Below, piece after piece: positions 50,790 to 63,143 of a stretch of DNA of 64,000 nucleotides. The stretch spans positions 126,001-190,000 of the forward strand of contig CAJNDS010000049.1 in assembly GCA_905221605.1 (NCBI GenBank). The letters are read 5' to 3'. This DNA comes from Symbiodinium natans (lineage: Eukaryota > Sar > Dinophyceae > Suessiales > Symbiodiniaceae). The notes beneath the pieces were generated by a model. The model saw nothing but the letters and a program-made list of their open reading frames with translations. It had not been told where the DNA came from and searched no databases. Each line of letters begins with the position of its first letter. The stretch's first letter is position 1. The position numbers were made by a program, and so were the translations under genes.

Positions 50790-53700
50790 CTAAAACCCCC
50801 CCCCCCCAACCTCCCCTAACCCTCGAAGAAAAGACCCCGAGGTCGCCGCGAAGTCGGCGAAGAAGACCCCCGTGCTCAAGGATTCGGGCGCCCCGTTTGT
50901 TGGGCAGCTGGCGCCCGACCGGCAGAGTTTGCGGCGCCAGGGCCGAGGTTGGTGAAGGGGTATGTTGGGGGTTTACGGGCTGCGTGGCTCAGGGGTACTG
51001 AGGGGTTTCATTTTGGGGCTCAGGGGCATTTAGAGCCCAAATCCCTGACCCCCTAACTCGAAGCCAAATCCCTGATCCCTGAACCCTTTTCTTTTGGTTC
51101 ACCGGCCGAGACGAAATCTGTGGTCCGTGCCAGGAGCCTCGAGGCCTTCGTGAAGGCATGGGTGCTTTGAGTGCGACCTGGAACCGAATATGCCAAACTT
51201 GGAGAGTTGAGCCGACACCACAAGTACTCTCTTATGGGGTGTAGGGTTTAGTGTTTGAAGCTTGGGGTTCAGGGTTTCCAAAGCCCTAAACTCCTGCGCG
51301 AAGGCCGTGGCGTCCAAGTGCAACTTCACTGCCACGCAGATGGAGCAGAAGGCTGCCGAGGTGCTTCCTCATCACTCCTGAGCCCCGGAGCCACTGCTGC
51401 ATGTAGCCCTCCGAATGGGGCTTTCTTCGCCGAGAAATGACAGGTCGCCAACGTCAAACAAGGGCCTTTGCTTGCCGTGCGAAATCGCTTGCCAGAGCCT
51501 TGGACAGAGGCAAGAGGACTCTAAGGCCGAGAAATCCCTAAGGCTTGGAGCCGAATCCCCTCCGTCGCAACAGAGCGGGTTCGAGGGTTCGGCGCTCGAG
51601 GGGCTTTGGAGCACTTGGAGGCTTGGTAGGGATGCAATGTGGTTTCGGAGGGGGTTTGCGGCGGTTTTTTAGTTTCAGGCTGCTGGGGCAGCAGGGAATC
51701 AGGTGCCCTGTGCCTATCAGGAGACCTCCTCCTGAATCCCTGTGATGCACGTGAACCGAGGCTGGAGGTGAAATCCAAGCTCAACACGGACTGCCTTGGG
51801 TTTCAGAGGGTTTAGGGTTTACAGAGTTTTACAGGGCTTATGGGGCTTATAGTCCTTGTTTTTTTTTGTTTTTTTCTCTAGGGTTGTCCGATGTACAAAG
51901 TACAGAGAGATCCATAATTACCGTTCAGGGATCAGGGCTTTGGGGTGATAGGGTTTAGGGACTTTAAACCCTCGAAGTTGCCCACCATATATCCTAACCC
52001 CCACAGCCGGAACCCTAAACTGCTGATAGGGTTTAGGGCTGAGAGTTCGACGGAGGTTTGGGGTTAAGCTTGATGTTACTGCCACGCGACCCGCCTCGGC
52101 CTGGGGTTGCTGTCGGAAGCATCGGTGAGGCGGCAAGGCGCTGCACGGCTCTGCAGTGTGTGTTTGTGGGCAAGGCCTGGCTTTTGAGAGGTTTTTGGGG
52201 GCGTTCACTCGGCTAACCTACAAGCGCCAAAAAGCGCTGGCGGCCGAGACTGCTCCCCAAGCTGCTACGGCCCGATGCCTCAGCGGGTCTGGCGGGTTGG
52301 CAACAGTGGGTTCTCAGGCTTGCATCCGCGCTGCGGGAAGTGGGCGAAGTTGTTGGGCGGCCTCAGGTTCGAGTTTAGTGTTTGGGGTTGAGGGGTTGGC
52401 CCCTGAGTCCTGAACCTGAAACCCCAAGCCCGAACCCCTCCGTAGCTCAACGTGCGACCCCGGCGGAGGAAAATGCAGGCATGGACGCGCTGAGGAAGAA
52501 GGTCGCGGATGCCAAGGCGGAGAGCTGTTTCCCCGCCAAAGCCGAACCTTGAGAAAGCCCGAAGCTGTTAAGCCCAAGGCCCCACAAGCCTGAAAGTCCC
52601 AAAGCCCGCTTAAGTCCCCAGCTTCTCATGTGGGCTCCGCCACCTTCCCCGCAAACCCCACGGCGAAGAACCTTGGAAATCTCGGAACCCCCTCTCCCCG
52701 CCCCACACCCCAGCTGACCAAACATCGCCCTGCATACTCCCTTATATAGTCATAAGCACCCACCCCAGATGCCCCCTTTGAGCTCAAGGGTCCCCTAGGC
52801 CAAGTCCCGATACCATTCCCTGACGCGCGCTGGGTCCATCCCAACTGTTCCAACTTCAACTAAGCTCGGCTCTTTGGAGCTCCTGGAGGCTTGGGGTTGA
52901 GCGTTTAGGGTGTAGGGTGTAGGTTTAGGTTTGAGGGCTTACAAGTGAGTGTGTGTGTGTGTGTGTGCTTTGCGGTTTAGCGCATAAAGCACCCTCGTGC
53001 AGGCCTCGGCAGAGAAGGACCGGGAGGCTGGACTGGGACTGGGACTTGCATATGGCTCCCCGAAAGCTTCTATCTTTCTCAGGAATGTTCCGGTTTTTTT
53101 GGGGGGGCGATTGTTGAAGGGGGCAGAAGGCCACAGCCGGGTCTGGGGCGCGTGGTGGCGTCAGGGTTGCTGAAGCTGAAGAGAGGGACTTCGTCGGGTC
53201 ATGGGTTTTTGGCTTCAGGGTGGGCCCTTGGCCCGGTAGATGGTAAAGGCTGCTACCAGGCTGACCCTTTAAACCATCTGAAAGCATCTTCCGGTTGCGA
53301 GACGTAGCGATCGGAGCAAGTAGAAGTGGGCAAGGAGGCTTATCTTAGGTGCAGATGTGCCCTGCAAGACTATTCTTCGACAAAGGACCGGAATCAACCT
53401 AATGGGCCCCTTTTCAACTCCCTGGAATCCTGCTCTTAGCGGTGGCATGTTGAGAACCTGTGGCGGAGTAAGACTCGGGGGGGCTTGCGGCTTAGTGTGC
53501 TTGGACCTACACTCCAATGGCGGCGGCGCCCTCGAGCGCAAAGTCCCGAAATCCCAAGACCCTGTATATGAAGCCCCGACTCTCCGGAACCCCTGAACAG
53601 CCCTGATTCGTGCCAAGGCGGAAGTCCAGGAACTCCGCGAGGTCCAATGCAAGGCACATCTCAGGGGCAACGTTACCCTTGTCCGTTTTTGGTGTCTAGG

Positions 53701-56700
53701 ACCCCGAAGCCCGAAGCCCCAAACCGGCCCCCCTCCCCCCCCACCCCCCTTTTTGGAAGGCCTTCGCAGAAGACTCCGTGCGGCGCGGCTGCGAGGCAGT
53801 GGAGGCCGCAGAGGCCCTGGTGGAGAAGGCCGGACAGGGTCGTTTTGGGGTGAAGGGTTCGGGCGGGTTTGAGGCCACGCGCCTACCTTAGGCTGCGCAC
53901 TTGGACCGCCAGCCCTTAAATCCGCCCTAAATCCTATCCCCCGTGAAGCTGCTTGAATCCCAACTCCAGCAGAGGCGACGGCTGCCCAGCAGTCTGCCTC
54001 ATCACTCTCCGGGAAGGGACTCAAGGAGCTCGAGGCGCAGACTGCTTGCGGTTTTAGGGTTTAGGGTTGCAATCGGACTATGTAAAGGGATGTAGGATGT
54101 TATAGGGTTACGGGGTTATGGGGTTCTAAGGTTTTTGGGCTTCTGGCGTCTCGGATTCCCAATTTGAGGGGTTTAGGGGGCTGACGCTCGAGGGCTGTGG
54201 GTTTAGGGCTCTGGCTCGCGGCAGCAAGAAGATCACAATGTCTCCGGAAAGTTCTGAAAACAGGCCTACAAGGGCATGTTGCAGAGAGAACATGGGCAGC
54301 GACCAATTCCGACATCTGAGTGCGCGCAAGCTGGGCGCGCCACTCCAGGCATCTTGCCAGTGGCAGTCTTCGTTATATGTGGGTTTGTTCACAGTTTGGC
54401 TCCCCGTGTATCAGCTCTCCTCACTTTTGTTATTTGAAAAGGAGGCCTTTTGGGCTGTAGCGAGCCCGCAAGCATCCCTAAACCCTAAACCCTCAACCCT
54501 AAACCCTAAAGTGCCGAGAACCTTAAGTCCTGAAGGGGTCTTCGGGCTCCAAAGACCTGCAAACCCGAAGGTTCCCGCTTTCCCTCTAACATGCCTCAGA
54601 AAACATAAGCCATAAGCCCCAACCCCGAAGCCCCAAGCCCTAAACCCTAAGCCCTGAGCCCTATAAAATCAGCCCTCAACCCTAAACTGCCTGCCAGGCC
54701 CTCAAGAAAGATGCGGACGTGGCCCTGCAGGCGTTGGGCGAGTCCAAGGCTCCGACCGGAGGGTTTGCCGGGCTGGTTTTGGGCGTTTTGGGGGGCGGGG
54801 GTGGGGGTTGTGGGCTCATGGGTCCAGGGGTTCGCTGGATAGAGCCCTTTCTTGCAGACAATGAATAAGGTAGCATGGCGGGGTCCCTTGGCGCTGCTGC
54901 TCCCCCTCGCTTTAGGGTTGAAGGCTGGTTGCAACAGTAACCTGCATGGGGTCCGTATGATCGCAGAGGGGGCTGGTGGATTCGCCGTGCTTCTGGGCAC
55001 CGATCCCTCTTCCGTAGCCCCATCCTGCAAGGAGGTTGTGGCCAAGCTGCTGGAAGCCCACGACACCTACCGAGGTGGGGCGCTGGGCACTGGCTTGGGG
55101 GCTTTAGAGTTTCGGTGCTGAGGGATTTTGGGGCTTTAGGGTTTATAGGGTCTGCTCTAGGTCTTGCGCTGCGAAACTAACGCGCCCTCAAGCCCTGTAT
55201 TCCAAGAAGTCCCAGGCCAGAGCCGAAATCTGCTGCTGCAAGCTCGAGTGGAGCTCACGAAACTCAAGTCGAGGGCCGGCGCCGCCGAGAAGCGCCGCGA
55301 CTTAGGGCTTCAGGGGCGAGGTCTTAGGGGTCTTGGGCGGGTTCGGGGTTCAGGGCTCGGCTTAGGATTCAAAACCCAGAGGGAATGATTCTGGGGCTTT
55401 GGGCGCAAGGCCCTAGTTGGAGGTGTTTGGGACTAAGGGGTATAAGTGCTGTTTCTTGAACTGATGACAAAAGAAGGCTTCTTCAAGGGTCTTGTTTGTG
55501 AGCTTACAGGTTGTACCGTAGGCTCACGGTTCACAAACCCTAGGCTTCAAACACTAAGCAATCCACCCTCGACCCTAACTGTTCGGGGGCCTCTAGAGGA
55601 CCTAAACCCTAAACCCTAAACCCTAAACCCTAAACCCTAAACCCTAAACCCTAAACCCTAAACCCTAAACCCTAAACCCTAAACCCTAAACCCTAAACCC
55701 TAAACCCTAAACCCTAAACCCTAAACCCTAAACCCTAAACCCTAAACCCTAAACCCTAAACCCTAAACCCTAAACCCTAAACCCTAAACCCTAAACCCTA
55801 AACCCTAAACCCTAAACCCTAAACCCTAAACCCTAACACTAAACCCTAAACCCTAAACCCTAAACCCTAAACCCTAAACCCTAAACCCTAAACCCTAAAC
55901 CCTAAACCCTAAACCCTAAACCCTAAACCCTAAACCCTAAACCCTAAACCCTAAACCCTAAACCCCGTTGATGCTTTTGGCGGCCTAAGGAGATGCAATC
56001 ACGCCACTGAAGCCCTGCGCATTGCCCATGCGCAGGCAGGGGCTACTGCCCGTGGCCCACTACATACTACCACCTGCTCCTGCCTCCTCTTCAGGGTTTG
56101 GGGTTAAAGTGTATTGGGTTTAGGGTTTAGGGTTTAGGGCCCTGCAGGCTGGGACTCCTGCTGAGTGGTCGAGGGCTTTCGGTTTTTGTGAGCATGAGCA
56201 TTCTTTTTTTTGGAGTCGTTTGGTTTGGGGGCCTGGGACTTCTGAAGATCAAGACATCAAGAGGTCTCTAGAGGTCTGAAGTTCTGGGTCTGAGGGCTTT
56301 GGGGTTTTGGACTTCTTACGTTTAGGATGAACTCACGCCTCGTGACGCTCGTAGGGTTATTCATATTGGACTGCGCCCCCGCGCCTAGAAAAGGGATGAG
56401 CGCAGGTGACGAAGACCACGCTCTTCCGGGCGAAGAATTCTTTGAGGAGCACACCCCCAAACCCTGCACCCTCGACCCAGAAAACCTTGACAGGCCTCCC
56501 ATAGTCCTCAACTTATCTTACCCGTAAGCCCTAAACCCTAAACCCTAAGCCCTAAACCCTACACCCTACACCCTAAACCCTACACTCCTAAGTGGCGAGG
56601 ACGGCCTTCCGGAAGCAGGGCCTCGCGAGGGACACCGCCTTCGACAGCGCCGCCAAGGGAGCCGATCAGCTCGCACTTCCGGCCCCTTGGGTTGCTCTTT

Positions 56701-59700
56701 CGTTTTAGAGTTCTGTGGGCTTGGGGGTAGGGTTTAGGGGTTGTAGGGCAATAGGATGCGCTAGGGTAGGGTTTCTTTGCGTACAAGAAAATGTGTGTGT
56801 ATGTGTAAATGTGTAGATGTGTGCAAGAAGTGTGGGCCTGTGTAGATCTGCAAACTTGAAGGTTTGTCTATAGGTGTGTATTTACATATGACATCGTACC
56901 TTCTCTACCCCCCTCATGCCAACTTCATCTTCGCGCCTTAGCAGCAACTCAGGATTTCGAGGCTTATGTCGCCGGCTTGCCTACCGAAGACTTGACGCAG
57001 GAGCAGGTGGCGCTGCTCTTCCGACAGTTCGGCGGAGAAGCTTTCCTGAGCACTAGAGTCACTGTTTTCTGGGTATGTGTGTCCGGGGCATAGGGTTTAG
57101 AGTTTTGGCCTTAGTTGTTTTTGGGAAGGAGTTACGAAACTTGAGCCACTAGCCTTTTGAACTGTGGTTGCTGGCGAAGAAAGGGCAGCATGGATCGGCC
57201 GTCCTTCTTCAAGGTCGTCCAGGAATATGCCACCTGCATCCAGGAAGTTGCCATGACCGAGGGCTTTGCCATCTCCTCATCTTCCACGGTTCGCAAGATC
57301 CAGACGCCTGGTTTTTGAGCAGCGCCTCCAGAGGCCCTAAGACTCTGACGAACTGCACGTTGTGAACCAAACCTCATGAGCTCCGCGGAGTTGGGGTGTT
57401 AAGGGTTTGAGGATTCAACTTCAATACAGGCAGCACACAGTTGGAGTTTGGGTTCATGCTGAGCATTTGGCAGGGACTGACAGCCCAGGACATCAGAATT
57501 AGTGGAGGTCTTGGAGGGGCCCGACGAGGACGTCACGCCTACTTGCATCTTGAGAAGACCCCTGAACCCCCCAAAGGAAGCCTAAATCCCAACACAAAAC
57601 CCTAAGCCCTCTGATGCCCTGCTAGGGGGGTCGGAATCGTGCCTAGTACTATTCCCTTATGGTCCGGTCCCTTGAATAATTATACTATTAATAATCCCCA
57701 AAACCCTACTCTAATCATTAAGGCCCCTATACTGCCTGCCTTCCCCCCTCAAGGACGAGGAGACGAAAGTCCGACGCGTTCGATGCCGTGCGCTGAAGGA
57801 TGCGAAGATGGGCTGGGCGGCTAGCCCCGAACGGGCAGGGGTGGGTGGGAATTGCTTGGCCCTGAAGCTGGGTCAAGGTATGGAATGCTTCTGGAATCTT
57901 CTGGATCCCCACTGCCTTAGCACCTCTGCTCCTAAACTCTCCCCCTCTCCCCCCTTCTCTCCCCCTCTCCCCCTCTCTCCTCTCTCCCCTCTCTCCTCCT
58001 CCCGCCCTTCTCCCCCTTCTCCCCATTCTCTCCATTCTCTCCCCCCCTCCCTGACCTTACTCTTAGGCCCAAAGCCCTGAGCCCTACACCCCGCCGAGGT
58101 CACCATCAAGGGCAACCAGGGGACAGCCTTCCTGAGACTTGGTCTGGGCTTAGGGCGAGGATGCTCAGTAGCACTTTTTGTTCTCCGCTTCTTCATGCAC
58201 ACAAAGCCCTTGGCACAAAATCATGGCATCCATTTGATTCTTCGGTTGCTGGGGAGGGGGGGGGAACTGTTTTGTTTGGGGGGGGGGGGTGGGCAGGGCG
58301 GCTTGTGGAGTTTGGGGCTTAAGGGCCTTTCGCTGGTGCAGGAGGTTTTAGGCCCTGACGGCTCTGCTTCCAGGCTAGGAGCCAGCTTGAAGGCACCTGG
58401 AGGAGATCAATCAAGACCCGAAGCCTTCTGAACTCCTCAAAACTGTTTACCCCACCCATTCCAAAATGGCAAGAACCCTCCAGCAACCCTTAAAACCTAA
58501 AGCCACAAGCCCTAAGCCGTCCTGAAACTGAAGCCTAAAGCCTAACCCTGCCTAGGAAGCCACGGGAGAAGCCCTTCCTTGTGGCCAGTGGCCCCACCGA
58601 CCTCCGAGAGGCGTTGAAGGGTTCAGGTTCATTGCTGGGCTTCGGGGTTTTGACGTTTTGGGTTTTGAGGTTGGGATGTTCCCCTTACACTAACGGGATG
58701 ATAGTACCCCCCCCCCCCATTATTATCATCCCTATTGAGGACTGTGAGTATAAGGGGAAACATCCCCCAATTTTGAGATGTAAAGGTCTTAGGGGGATGG
58801 GGGGGCCTAGAAGTTGAGGAGTTCCTCTCCTCTCCTCCCAAAAAGCCGGTCTCTAGGTGCTAAAGACTCGGGCAGGCCCCGGATGCCGAATCGCGCGTGC
58901 TGCGCGGCCTGGAGCCAGGGGAGAAGTTGGAGCTGCTGGAGGGCCCCAGAGAGGCCGCCTCTCAGGAGAAGTCGGGCCTGGGAGGGTTTAGGACCTTTAG
59001 GGCCTTTCGGGTTCAGGGCCTGGGCCGCAAAGATGCGGTGGAGTGCCAGACATGATGTATACTTTCTTTCTTCTTGTTGGAGGTGGGGGGGGTTTAGAGG
59101 GTTTGATGATTCGGGATTTGGAATCCAGCTTATAGGGTTTAGGGTGCCTCTCGGTTTGAGTCTTGCGTCCCCAGAGGTGGCGCCAGAGGCCAAGCTCTTC
59201 CTGCGCGGTGCCGCCTGCAAGGATGGCACGCAGGGCTTCCTCTGCCTGCAGGAGCCTTGAGAGCCCTGCGAGGGGTTTAGGAGCTCCTTCTGCCCTCCTA
59301 GGGCCTCAGCACCGGAAGTTCTCCTGCTTCCAGGAGCTCGCCGACTCACCAGCACCCAGCGACAAGTGCCGCGGAGCGAGTTGCCTGTGGGCTAGGACCC
59401 TAAACCCTCAACGCGTTAGGTAGGTTCGGGCTCCGGACCCATGAAAGGCTTAGGGTTTTAGGGCTCTTGGGGTCCGCAGGCTCGCTGAGGGCTCATAACC
59501 GGATTATATCAGGGCTTCTCGCGGCTTCTCTTCAGGGATTTTGTTTCAGGTTTTTTTCATCGAGTTGTATATACACTACTTGGTGTATAGGGGCGGACGG
59601 ACATGTGGCTGCCAAAATGGACTTCGGGAATTGCAGGTTGCGGGCTTTGGGTTTCGGGGGCGCCATTCAGGGCTGCTACGTCGAGGTACTATGTGTGCAA

Positions 59701-60531
59701 GGCCGTGATCGCGATGACCCAGGGCTTCGACATCACGAACTGCAAGCCCATCCGGAAGGTGAGCGTCGGCGAGGCGCTGGAGGTCCTCGAGGAGAGTGAG
59801 GAGAGCATCGAGGTGTCGGAGTCCTCCATCGCCAGGCGCCGCTTCCGCGCCGTGCAGGATGGTCGGGAGGGCTGGGTGACCCTCAAGGGGAACCAGGGCA
59901 CCGTGTACCTGGAGAAGAGCAGCTCCCACTACCTCGTCGAATCCTCGAGTGCGTGTGTAGCCCTTTTTCTGTTTTTTTTGAATGTAGGCGCCTTTTGGGA
60001 TCAATGGGCTTGCCCTGTATCTCTATAGGAAGCCACAAAGTAAGGAGAGGCCGCTGGGCCTCTACAGCTCTGCTAAAAGCGATGCCCAGACCGTGAGGCA
60101 GCTGGAGGTGGGCGAGGCGGGATCTCCCAAAGCGCAGGGTTTAGGGTTTAGGGTTTAGGGTTTAGGGTTCGGGGGCTTAGGGGGGGTCTCGCCTGTGTCA
60201 GGTCTTCCAGGCAAAGGGGCCGCCAGTGAAGGTCACCCCCGAGAAGTGCGTGCTGATGCGGGCCAGGGCTCTTCAGGACGGAGCTTAGGGTCCCCCAAGC
60301 CCTACAACCCTGGAAGCACTCCAAACCAGGCCCGGCCTTCTAAGCCCCAAACGAGGCGGGGCCCATGGAAGTTCTAGATGTGTTAAAGGCTAAGAGCCCC
60401 TTCCCCAAGCCCGAAGCCGTTAAAGTCCCTAAAGCCCTTTGCAGGATTGGGCGGAAGGATGGATCTCCTTCGTGGCCGGCCCTTCCGCTCCAATCAAGCC
60501 CTTCAGCTCCAAGCCACCCGCGGGCCAGTGA
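50790..60531 (+). CDS. Coiled-coil/SH3-like repeat gene, exons downstream of the LINE to the stop
   Basis: Many short + strand exons in TTTAGGG-rich introns. The first group is helical and Ala/Lys/Glu-rich: about 51105-51165 (ETKSVVRARSLEAFVKAW), 52455-52525 (EENAGMDALRKKVADAKAES), 53608-53655, 53758-53828 (FAEDSVRRGCEAVEAAEALV), 53966-54040 and 54697-54760 (ALKKDADVALQALGESKAPT). Then come repeated modules: 56950-57055 (FEAYVAGLPTEDLTQEQVAL), 57190-57300 (YATCIQEVAMTEGFAI), 57752-57820 (VRRVRCRALKDAKMGWA), 58098-58135 (EVTIKGNQGTAFL), 58860-58975, 59163-59240, and 59680-59950, a complete module with VSVGEALEVLEES and GWVTLKGNQGTVYLE. The 3' exons are 60029-60115, 60202-60282 and 60445-60531, stop TGA 60529-60531. 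The 60283 intron joins in frame as GC-AG. Modules look SH3-like; role unknown. Confidence 0.55.
55601..55965. repeat. Longest CCCTAAA telomere-like array, about 52 units
   Basis: About 365 bases of almost perfect CCCTAAA, broken once near 55834 by a CCCTAACACTAAA variant. Exons of the same gene occur on both sides, so this is interstitial. Its purity suggests recent addition or expansion. Confidence 0.95.
57622..57730. repeat. Introner-like inverted repeat, family D
   Basis: CTAGGGGGGTCGGAATCGTG and a TATTCCCTTATGGTCC box on the left; CCCCAAAACCCTACTCTAATCATTAAGGCCCCTATA on the right. It fills most of the intron between two SH3-like half-modules. Confidence 0.7.
57945..58060. repeat. CT-rich (CTCTCCCC)n tract
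   Basis: About 110 bases of C/T on the + strand with CTCTCCCC units, inside an intron. Frames across it are artefacts. Confidence 0.85.
58673..58766. repeat. MITE-like inverted repeat, family B
   Basis: GGGATGTTCCCCTTACACTAACGGGATGATAGTA and its partner ending GTATAAGGGGAAACATCCC form the arms, around a run of C and ATTATTATCATCCC. Confidence 0.8.
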
Positions 60532-60559
60532 AAAAAGATGGGCCAGTGCCTGGGGTCTA

Positions 60560-61010
60560 GGACCTAGGTTTATCTTAAAAAACAAGAATAAAAATCACAA
60601 TAGTTGTATGAGAGTACAGCAAGAAAAACATATTCAAGTAATGAGAATAACTCAAAAAACCCAATGCAATGAAAATAAAACATAATAACAATGACAATTA
60701 GAAAAGGTAACAAAAATAGGAATATTAATAGTAGTAAGTAGTAATAGTAATCGCAATAATACTTTTACTCATAATAACAATAGCAATAATAATATTATTA
60801 ATAATAATAATAGTAGTAATGATAATAAAAATAATCAATACTAATAATAAGAAAATAATAGTAATCATAATAATAGTAGTTGCAGTAAAACATAATACTA
60901 ATAAATAAGAGTAAACATCGTAGTCATAATCATAAACATCATAGTAATAACAATAAGACTTAAACATCATAACCAGAATATAAAAAAAAACAATACCCAT
61001 AAAAAATGTG
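60560..61010. repeat. AAT/AATAAT-rich tract downstream of the gene stop
   Basis: About 450 bases of AATAAT, ATAATAG and AAAACA words beginning about 30 bases after the TGA of the repeat gene. There is no open frame of merit. It may hold the gene's 3' end, but no reliable polyadenylation signal can be chosen in such AT-rich sequence. Confidence 0.7.
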
Positions 61011-61204
61011 AAGAAGTACTGTACAACAAACGTCATTCTGGACCTGGGGCTGACGGCCTTGGGAGCACTGAACAAGCACAGGTTCCCAAAGGTGCCTCCA
61101 GAAGCACCCCCCCCAGAGGTTTAGGGTTTAGGGTTTAGGGTTTAGGGTTGAGGTCTTTTCGTCCACACAAAACGCTCCAAGCGTAGAGCTTCTTACTGTG
61201 CTGT

Positions 61205-62040
61205 GCGATACCAGACTATGGCATGCTGCTTCTGTACCATCGCATAAACCTGGACATCAAGCCTTCGGATCTTGCTCCTTGGGTAAGGGGCTGGCTAGCT
61301 CTGGTTATCAAGTCTTTCTGCGGACACTGGTGGATTTTCCAAGGGAGATGCTTGTGTTTCTCTTTTGGAAGAGATGACTATTTGGGATTTCCCGAAGTAG
61401 GGGTCATGGTCTGTTTGTACTTCTCTCGGCTCAGGCAGGCCCGTTTGTAGTACTTTTTTGTCTGCACGGTTGTATCAGAAGCCAACCACACCGAGAATCA
61501 ACACCATCAAAATTGAACGTGATGTCAGGCCGAAAGTCATGCAACAACCAAGGTCATGGGGTCTTTTGTGGCTGAAACAAAATGCAAATATCATTAGGAT
61601 TACTGTCGTTGGCACGACCCTCAATCTCCTCCATTGTTACTGGTGTGGGCTCGCTACGTTTCCTGGACTTGTTGATTTCTGCATCACGCATCTGTATGAC
61701 GCCCGTGCCTCTATCACAACATAAGACATAACTCCGTTGTCCATGTACAGCACCTCAACATGTTCATGAAGTCCTGTTTCCAGTATGTTTTTGTAGGTTC
61801 TCTTGGTTTCCTGCAAGTTGCGTAGTTATCGTGTCCTGGGTGGATTCTTGCCTTCTCGCGCGGCACTTCGGGCATGCTTTCTAGAACTTCTTGCGCTTTG
61901 TTACTTCGTCCCGCATGAGAGGACGGCTAAGGAACTGTTCGGGGCACAGTCTTGGGCCTGCCTTTGCCTTTTGAAAGTTGTCATCAGAACACGGAGCTCT
62001 ATATCCAGGCTACCCAAGAAGGTGCCATGATTGAGAGAGC
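61205..62040. other. Coding-like scraps on both strands
   Basis: On the + strand, about 61213-61283 reads MLLLYHRINLDIKPSDLAPW and ends at a GTAAGG donor, so it may be an exon. On the minus strand, about 61805-61620 reads ETKRTYKNILETGLHEHVEV and VMSYVVIEARASYRCVMQKS before a TAA; neighbouring frames also look protein-like (TFNFDGVDSRCGWLLIQP near 61480-61540). The minus-strand pieces suggest a frame-broken remnant gene. No family is recognised. Confidence 0.25.
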
Positions 62041-62454
62041 TGCTCAGATGTGCCCATTTCATCTGTAGGCCTGTTTATCGGCGGGGCGAACCCTAAACCC
62101 TTGAACCCCAAGGCCTAAACCCTGAAAGGTTCGGGTGCGCAGGCTTAGCTTCACGGATTTGGGTGGGTTTTCTCAGGGCTTGCAGTTTTTGAACCGCTGA
62201 AGCAAAGAGTCAGGTAGCTCTAGCACATGGGGTGGATGACTAGAAAGCCCGCCGAAGGTTTGTCCGTAGGCCTTTGTCCGTCCCATTCATGCTGGAAGGA
62301 GCGGGGCAGCTTTCTTGCGCTTGCACATGATTTGCCGCGACGATGCAGGACTTTCTCACTCAAAGAGAATATCCGGTTTTCCAAGGTGTCTGGCAGCCTG
62401 GCAATGTCGTTCGCAAAGGCGCCCCGCTTCCGCAAAGGACACACTCCCACGCTT

Positions 62455-62680
62455 GGCCTGGGCGGTACCAGCCCAAATTCACGAGCCTTCCAGGCGGTCC
62501 GAGCCACACCTTCCGGCTTTCCGAAGCTGTAGCTCGGACCACCTGACAGGCTCGTGAATTTGGGCTGCGAAGAGCACACCAAGGGCCACAGAGCTTCCCA
62601 AGCACAAAGGCGCCGCTCTTCTGCGAAGCACACCTGGCGGCACCAGCTCAAATTCACGAGTCTTGCACCTGCGGCTGATT
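62455..62680. repeat. Complex inverted and direct repeat around AAATTCACGAG
   Basis: CAGCCCAAATTCACGAGCCTTCCAGG (about 62471) reappears inverted as CAGGCTCGTGAATTTGGGCTG (about 62547) and direct as CAGCTCAAATTCACGAGTCTTGC (about 62645). A GGCTTTCCGAAGCTGTAGCTCGGACCACC hinge lies between the inverted copies. It looks like a foldback insertion with a partial duplicate. Confidence 0.65.
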
Positions 62681-62846
62681 GCGCACCTGAATGTGAAGCC
62701 GGCGAATATCTGCTTCACGGCCCCAGCTGAGTGACGTGAAGCTCGTCGACTTGGACGCCGCCAGGCCGTTGGATCAGCCAGATGAGGCGACGCAGCGCCT
62801 TCCGGGGAACCTCGCGGCCCCGCTCCGGAGATCGTCGACAAGATGA

Positions 62847-62969
62847 CGTACAGTCCCCTGGCAGAAGACTGCCTCCAAGCAGGCTGGACGTTCACGAAGC
62901 TCATCGACTCGATGAGCTTCGTGTACGTCCAGCCTGCTTGGAGGCAGTCCTCTGCCAGGGGACTGTACG
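62847..62969. repeat. Near-perfect 123-bp palindrome
   Basis: Two 61-base arms around a single base (62908) match at all but two positions, by eye. The left arm starts CGTACAGTCCCCTGGCAGA; the centre is GAAGCTCATCGA-C-TCGATGAGCTTC. Transcribed, it would form a long nearly perfect hairpin. Confidence 0.9.
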
Positions 62970-62978
62970 GCATCAGTG

Positions 62979-63143
62979 ATGCCCGACGAAGTGCTGCTGG
63001 CGCGTCTGCAGCCATTGCTTGGGCATGCCGAGTCCTGCCCCAGCATGCAGAAAGTCATCAGACAGCTGTTGCAGCGCGAGAGGCTTCTCCTTCCGTGGAG
63101 CCGACCTCAACCGCAAAATGTACTGCTGAAACCACTGGGCTGA
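62979..63143 (+). CDS. Short coding exon or small ORF after the palindrome
   Basis: ATG 62979 opens 54 codons (MPDEVLLARLQPLLGHAESC, MQKVIRQLLQRERLLLPW) ending at TGA 63141-63143. The amphipathic Leu-rich helices look like real protein. The frame is open backwards through the right palindrome arm to a TGA at 62913-62915, so it could be the last exon of a longer gene with its acceptor in the palindrome. No family is recognised. Confidence 0.35.
   Translation: MPDEVLLARLQPLLGHAESCPSMQKVIRQLLQRERLLLPWSRPQPQNVLLKPLG

Noticed and set aside
55601-55965. CRISPR-like regular repeat
   Set aside because: Pure tandem heptamer without spacers in a eukaryotic intron.
62220-63015. Minus-strand frames of 145 and 178 codons
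   Set aside because: They run through the foldback at 62455 and the palindrome at 62847, which give the same words on both strands; the + strand frame after 62979 is more protein-like.
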